37,150 nt of DNA from Ignavibacteria bacterium (GTDB lineage: Bacteria; Bacteroidota; Ignavibacteria; Tepidaquicellales; OLB5). The first letter of the stretch is position 1; the number at the start of each line of letters is the position of its first letter. The notes below the pieces were generated by a model. The model had not been told where the DNA came from. It ran no database searches and saw only the letters and a list, made by a program, of their open reading frames with translations. Below are positions 33,294 to 37,150 of the stretch, one piece after another. The position numbers were made by a program, and so were the translations under genes. The DNA lies in assembly GCA_019912545.1 (NCBI GenBank), contig JAIOIK010000102.1, forward strand, positions 1 to 37,150, written 5' to 3'.

Positions 33294-34710
33294 CCAGTTC
33301 TTTCTTTAACCACTGGCCTGCATATACTACAGTTTCAGGATTATTCAGTCTTTTGAGCATCAAATTGATCTCAAATTCAATCCTTTCTTTGGTGAAATCT
33401 TTGTTTAAAACGATGACTAACTTCCTCATCAATTCTGCAAACATTTTGTACGCTCCTGCGTAATGGCTCCCAATTGACTTATTCTGAGAAAGGTATTTCA
33501 AAACTGTATCACAAGCATTGATTACTGCTTCAGGCTGATCCTGCAAATAGGCTATGCGGCACTCAATAAGTTTTGCTTCGCAATAAAAAATATAATCTAC
33601 TATCGTTATTTGTGAGAGCAGTTCTCTTGCTTTATCATACTCTCCCTTAAAAAAGTAAAGTTTTGATGCGATGAGATTATAAATATTATCCGGATTCTTA
33701 TCGCGGATATATTTCCTGACATCGTTCATAAAGACAAGTCCCCAATCAAAGGTGCCTGTGCTGATTGCGCTTTCTGTAATTATCTTAAGATCTATATAAG
33801 AAATACCGTGCTTTGCAAAAATGCCTTTATCAAACATGATCACTGCTATTTCAAGTGCTTTGGCTGAGAGTTCTTCTTTTCCGGAATTGATGAATTTAGA
33901 AATAAGATTCAGCAGGGTAAGCAGAAGCCCATTCTCATTTATCCTGAACCTGCTGCCTGTTACATATAAAACTCTTAAATATTCATTGTATAATTCTTCA
34001 TTAAAACCGTGTATATCAAGTTTAAGAGCAATATAACGCAGATATATCTCGGGATCGTTTTCGATTAGTGACTCTTTATTGGCAAGTACGAAATCATAGA
34101 TGCTTTTCTCGAATGTCCTGCGGGCAGTCAAATTGATGCCGGAAACATATTCAATTGAGTACATTCTCTGCAAAAGGAAGAGCTTCATTGATATAAAGTA
34201 CCTGTCAAGATAGTCATTGGTCTCAAGGCAAAGATCATTTCTGTTTTTTTTTATCGCTGAATCTTCAAAAGCATAGCGTTTAGCAGAAAGTTCAGCTTTG
34301 CGGAGATAATACAATTCATCTTTATCACATTTCATATTAATATAATTTGTAGTATCTTCGCAAGCCTTCAGAAACCTCTCCAATTCGTTTTTTTCCCTTA
34401 AAACATCTAAGAGCATATTTTTTTGCGCAAGCTCATTTTTTTCAAAGGCGCATTCGGCAAGGAAACGGTTAAATAGTTTCATAAACTCCGAGACCAGTTT
34501 TCTGAAGCGGGTATCTCCGGAAGATGAGGTTTTTCCGAAGAATTTCTCACATATTACTTCTCTGCCGGGGTTTTTCTCACCACTTATTATTTCAAATAAT
34601 CTTACAAAACGGGCTTCAATATTGAAGAATGGAGAGTTCAAAAATTCTCCAAAGCGCTTCATTTCTTTTGATGAAAGCAATTTCGGAATATCGGTAATAT
34701 CAGTTTTCAT
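33271..34710 (-). CDS. Helical protein of peptide module, copy 2 (479 aa)
   Basis: It is a paralogue of the 474-aa protein. It starts with LLSSKEMKRFGEFLNSPFFN, IEARFVRLFEII and RFRKLVSEFMKLFNRFLAEC, at the same positions as in copy 1. Later matches include YIDLKIITESAISTGTFDWG against YKIIIEAAIGAKNFNWAEEF, and IFYCEAKLIECRIAYL against MYYLEAKLIECRILYC. It is all alpha, without signal peptide or membrane segment. The N-terminal 90 residues are the most conserved, and the middle is more divergent, which suggests a shared partner at the N-terminus. It converges on the second secreted-peptide gene. Function is unknown. Confidence 0.8.
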   Translation of the reverse strand: MKTDITDIPKLLSSKEMKRFGEFLNSPFFNIEARFVRLFEIISGEKNPGREVICEKFFGKTSSSGDTRFRKLVSEFMKLFNRFLAECAFEKNELAQKNMLLDVLREKNELERFLKACEDTTNYINMKCDKDELYYLRKAELSAKRYAFEDSAIKKNRNDLCLETNDYLDRYFISMKLFLLQRMYSIEYVSGINLTARRTFEKSIYDFVLANKESLIENDPEIYLRYIALKLDIHGFNEELYNEYLRVLYVTGSRFRINENGLLLTLLNLISKFINSGKEELSAKALEIAVIMFDKGIFAKHGISYIDLKIITESAISTGTFDWGLVFMNDVRKYIRDKNPDNIYNLIASKLYFFKGEYDKARELLSQITIVDYIFYCEAKLIECRIAYLQDQPEAVINACDTVLKYLSQNKSIGSHYAGAYKMFAELMRKLVIVLNKDFTKERIEFEINLMLKRLNNPETVVYAGQWLKKELEKLKAGL

Positions 34711-34985
34711 CTTTTAAAAATTGTCTGATTATTGAAGATTATCTGAATTTGCAGGGTTTGATAAGTTAATATACAGGTTAAACAATTTAATTTAACCCAC
34801 AAAATTGTTCACAAAACAGCCCATTCGGAATAGAAAAACCTTTAAAAATGCGGGAAAATGATATAATTGGTTTTTCAATGAGTTCACTTCATGCAAAACA
34901 TTTCTTTGGAATCAGTATTACCATTAATTATTATTAAATAAGAAAGAAAACATTTAATAACTGATTAACAAACCCTGAAAGAAAA

Positions 34986-35390
34986 ATGGCGCTTAGAAGA
35001 AGAAATCCCTCAGCAAAAGTGACAAAAGCGGAAAAAAGACTTGAAGCGATGAAAAAAATAGATCTAAGAAATAACAGGCAGATAAATTACGGGGGCGATA
35101 ACAATCCATTGACCTCAGTGGAAATGCTGAAACAGATAGAAGAATGCCGCCAACTGATAATTGAATATAATAGTATGATCGAAATGGTTGATGAAAGATC
35201 GGCTGCTATCAGGAAGGCAGAAGAGAAGCTGGGCGACTACTTTACCCGTGTACTTGCCGGCGGCAGAAGTATTTTTGGAGTGGATAGCGATGAAGTAGAG
35301 GAGCTTGGCGGCACAAAAAAGAGCGAAAGAAAAAAACCAATTAAATATAATAAAATCTCATTTAACAATTTAAACAACATAACATCATGA
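34986..35390 (+). CDS. Small coiled-coil protein coupled to the surface protein (134 aa)
   Basis: A basic N-terminus (MALRRRNPSAKVTKAEKRLE) is followed by a long helical part, QIEECRQLIIEYNSMIEMVD then AAIRKAEEKLGDYFTRVLAG, and the segment GVDSDEVEELGGTKKSERKK. This order (YN-x-x-I-x-x-x-D, later S-x-E-x-E-x-x-GG and KSERK) resembles small helical proteins of unknown function that I recall from cyanobacteria and related genomes. It has no signal peptide. Its stop codon overlaps the ATG of the large secreted protein (ATGA), so the two are translationally coupled. A regulatory or export-related role for the larger protein is possible. I cannot name the gene. Confidence 0.7.
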   Translation: MALRRRNPSAKVTKAEKRLEAMKKIDLRNNRQINYGGDNNPLTSVEMLKQIEECRQLIIEYNSMIEMVDERSAAIRKAEEKLGDYFTRVLAGGRSIFGVDSDEVEELGGTKKSERKKPIKYNKISFNNLNNITS

Positions 35391-37150
35391 AAACAATCTT
35401 AAAATTCGTTTTTGCTTTACTTTTCATTGCGGGCGGCCTGCAGGCGCAGGTGCTTCTATACAATCAAAATTTTAATGACTCATCGGGAGGTTTGCCTGCA
35501 AACTGGACCAACATAGGTTCATGTAACTGGGTTAAAGATAATACAAATCCATCTTCAGGTTATGCAAATTCTTCCGGCGGCAGAAATATGTGGGCCAATT
35601 GTAATGGTAACTCAGAAATTACTGTAAGCAATATTGTAACAACCGGATATGCAAGTTTAACTGTTACATTCGGGGCACGCAAGGGAGCTACTCAGCTAAA
35701 CAATCTTGAGTTCTACTGGAGCAGTGATGGATCTGTTTATAATCTCATCTCTTTTACAGACGTTACCAATAATGCAACATGGACTTTGGTAAACGGAGGT
35801 GTTGCAATAATCCTCCCTGCAGGATGCGAAAACCAGGCAAACCTGAGGTTTAAATTCAAGATCAACAACTCAGGAAGCGCTGCCGATTACCGGTTTGATG
35901 ATTTCAGGTTGAGCGGAATAGCGCCACCGACAAAACTATATATTACAAGTGTAATTGGTACAGGGTGCAGTTTTCCACAGGTTGGTATTCCTTTCAGTGT
36001 AACAGTTCAATCAAGGGATATAAACAATAATCCGGCTAATGTTACAAGCGCTACAACAATTCAGCTTTCTTCAACTCCTTCGGGAATTACAGGAACAACC
36101 AGCGGAATAATTGCAATCAATACAAGTTCTGTGACTATTTCAGGAGTTATCTATAATACTGCCGGAGGAATAACAATTACAGCTACTCCAACTGCAGGCA
36201 TGACAGGATTAACGCCTTACACAACCGGAACAATTAATGTAAAGGCACTGCCAACAGGGTTGGCATTCAATAACCTGCAAGTAACAGGGATAGTTAATAA
36301 TGTTCATCCTTCTTTTCAGGTTCGTGCAACACCGCTTGATTCAGGTTCAGCCTGTTTCAGCGGTCTGGTAACTTTGGTACAGGTATCGGGGCCATCAGGC
36401 GGATTGACAGGAACTTTAGCTGTAAACGCTTCGGGCGGTCAGGCAACATTTAGTAATGTGATCTTCACACAAGTTGGCGTTTACCAGATAAAAGCTACAG
36501 CATCCGGCTTAACTGATGCACCGACTACAACAGTGACCATAGGCACGGCACCTGTTGCTTTCACTCAAATGATAGTGCCGTTAAATATGCAGGGAAAAAG
36601 CGGTACAAATGATCAGAGAGTTCATTCCGCATTTCTTGCAGAGATCACTAACTTGGTTCCAAATCAGATGTACAGGTATTACACGCGCGCAGTGAGTACT
36701 ACAGATAATGTAACTGAAGTAGGTAATTCAATTTATGCATATTCCGGAATCAATTTTGTAAGATCAACTAACCCGAATTTAACAACAGCGGGTTCATATG
36801 GCTTATTTACTTCTGATGCCTTAGGTAAATTCCGCGGCTGGTTCATGCTTGAGCCGACGGGTGATTCACGCTTTGCTGCCGGAGAGCTGATCAAACACCG
36901 TGTTGTAGTAGATGGCGGTAATAACGGAGTGCCAACATATACTTTTACCACAGCACAGACCACCAAATGCTTAACATTCGGCACAACTCCCGGTTCGCTG
37001 ACAGAAGGCACAGCGCTTAGCCTGCTATCACCAAATGCCGGCACTCAGCAAAAGAACTTCCTTCTTTTCTACAGGGGAGATACAGCCGGAACAAGCGGGC
37101 GCCCGGTTGCAATTAATGTAATTGAAAACGATGGACTGAACTTAAGCGGA
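35387..37150 (+). CDS. Large secreted surface protein with Ig-like repeats, partial (588 aa seen)
   Basis: The frame opens at the ATG at 35387 and runs off the right edge without a stop. Residues 1-21 are a signal peptide (MKTILKFVFALLFIAGGLQA, then Q). Residues about 22-185 form a beta-rich jelly-roll-like domain (QNFNDSSGGLPANWTNIG to YRFDDFRLSG), as in adhesins and glycan-binding surface proteins. From about 186 the sequence is beta-sandwich repeats rich in Thr, Ser, Gly and Asn, for example VGIPFSVTVQSRDINNNPAN and a later TGTLAVNASGGQATFSNVIF. This is typical of cell-surface or secreted proteins of this lineage. The end, which would show a sorting signal, lies outside the window. It is coupled to the 134-aa gene upstream. 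Confidence 0.85.
   Translation, partial: MKTILKFVFALLFIAGGLQAQVLLYNQNFNDSSGGLPANWTNIGSCNWVKDNTNPSSGYANSSGGRNMWANCNGNSEITVSNIVTTGYASLTVTFGARKGATQLNNLEFYWSSDGSVYNLISFTDVTNNATWTLVNGGVAIILPAGCENQANLRFKFKINNSGSAADYRFDDFRLSGIAPPTKLYITSVIGTGCSFPQVGIPFSVTVQSRDINNNPANVTSATTIQLSSTPSGITGTTSGIIAINTSSVTISGVIYNTAGGITITATPTAGMTGLTPYTTGTINVKALPTGLAFNNLQVTGIVNNVHPSFQVRATPLDSGSACFSGLVTLVQVSGPSGGLTGTLAVNASGGQATFSNVIFTQVGVYQIKATASGLTDAPTTTVTIGTAPVAFTQMIVPLNMQGKSGTNDQRVHSAFLAEITNLVPNQMYRYYTRAVSTTDNVTEVGNSIYAYSGINFVRSTNPNLTTAGSYGLFTSDALGKFRGWFMLEPTGDSRFAAGELIKHRVVVDGGNNGVPTYTFTTAQTTKCLTFGTTPGSLTEGTALSLLSPNAGTQQKNFLLFYRGDTAGTSGRPVAINVIENDGLNLSG

Overview
The window reads as an AT-rich chromosome segment from the Bacteroidota/Chlorobi/Ignavibacteria side of bacteria. 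This placement is inferred from several traits: promoter-like TAnnTTTG (-7) boxes, poorly conserved ribosome binding sites, a MalT-like ATPase fused to a BTAD output domain, DUF6132 and YgaP-like small membrane proteins, a Ycf48/BNR protein, and a secreted Ig-like surface protein. I think Ignavibacteria-like is the best single guess, but no 16S or other marker gene is present to prove it.

Positions 1-9735 look like the end of an integrated island. From the left it holds a DUF5659-like fragment, an unrecognised 293-aa protein, a possible BECR-fold nuclease, a 59-aa basic protein, an excisionase-like HTH protein and a divergent tyrosine integrase. These are followed by a three-gene cargo operon with overlapping start and stop codons: a membrane-anchored TerB-N/TerB-C protein, a BrxD-like (DUF2791) ATPase and an Lhr/BrxHI-like helicase. 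This is a likely stand-alone anti-phage module that borrows parts of BREX and Ter systems. The island ends at the 3' end of tRNA-Ala(GGC), next to a GTGTAGC direct repeat that could be integrase arm sites.

The same tRNA gene also carries a second, different insertion on its 5' side. A 91-aa GIY-YIG nuclease gene takes its stop codon from tRNA nucleotides 8-10. Upstream of it lies a copy of the first 32 nucleotides of the same tRNA, broken in the D-loop by a 64-nt foldback sequence. The arrangement fits a small selfish element that enters at the anticodon loop and regenerates the tRNA.

Positions 10300-19340 hold ordinary genes on the minus strand: an MDR oxidoreductase, an HdeD-like membrane protein, a DUF1269-like glycine-zipper protein, an AraC regulator, a small exported Gly/Lys-rich protein, a Cys/Met-metabolism PLP lyase, and an NtrC-type two-component pair.

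Positions 19490-25920 form a sulfur/redox locus. It contains DUF6132 and YgaP-like proteins, a thioredoxin lipoprotein, an octaheme cytochrome of the tetrathionate reductase type, a cytochrome b membrane partner, two YeeE/YedE sulfur transporter proteins (one with a rhodanese-like tail that lacks a visible catalytic Cys), a MarR regulator and an OsmC protein. Three copies of an AGTTGCTA-N-TAGCAACT operator lie before the thioredoxin, cytochrome and osmC genes, so the locus probably forms one MarR-controlled regulon.

Positions 26040-37150 hold a BNR-repeat membrane protein, a 1083-aa STAND-BTAD regulator, and a tandemly duplicated module. Each module copy pairs a 65-67-aa secreted peptide with a convergent 474-479-aa helical protein. 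A small coiled-coil gene follows, translationally coupled to a large secreted surface protein that runs off the right edge.
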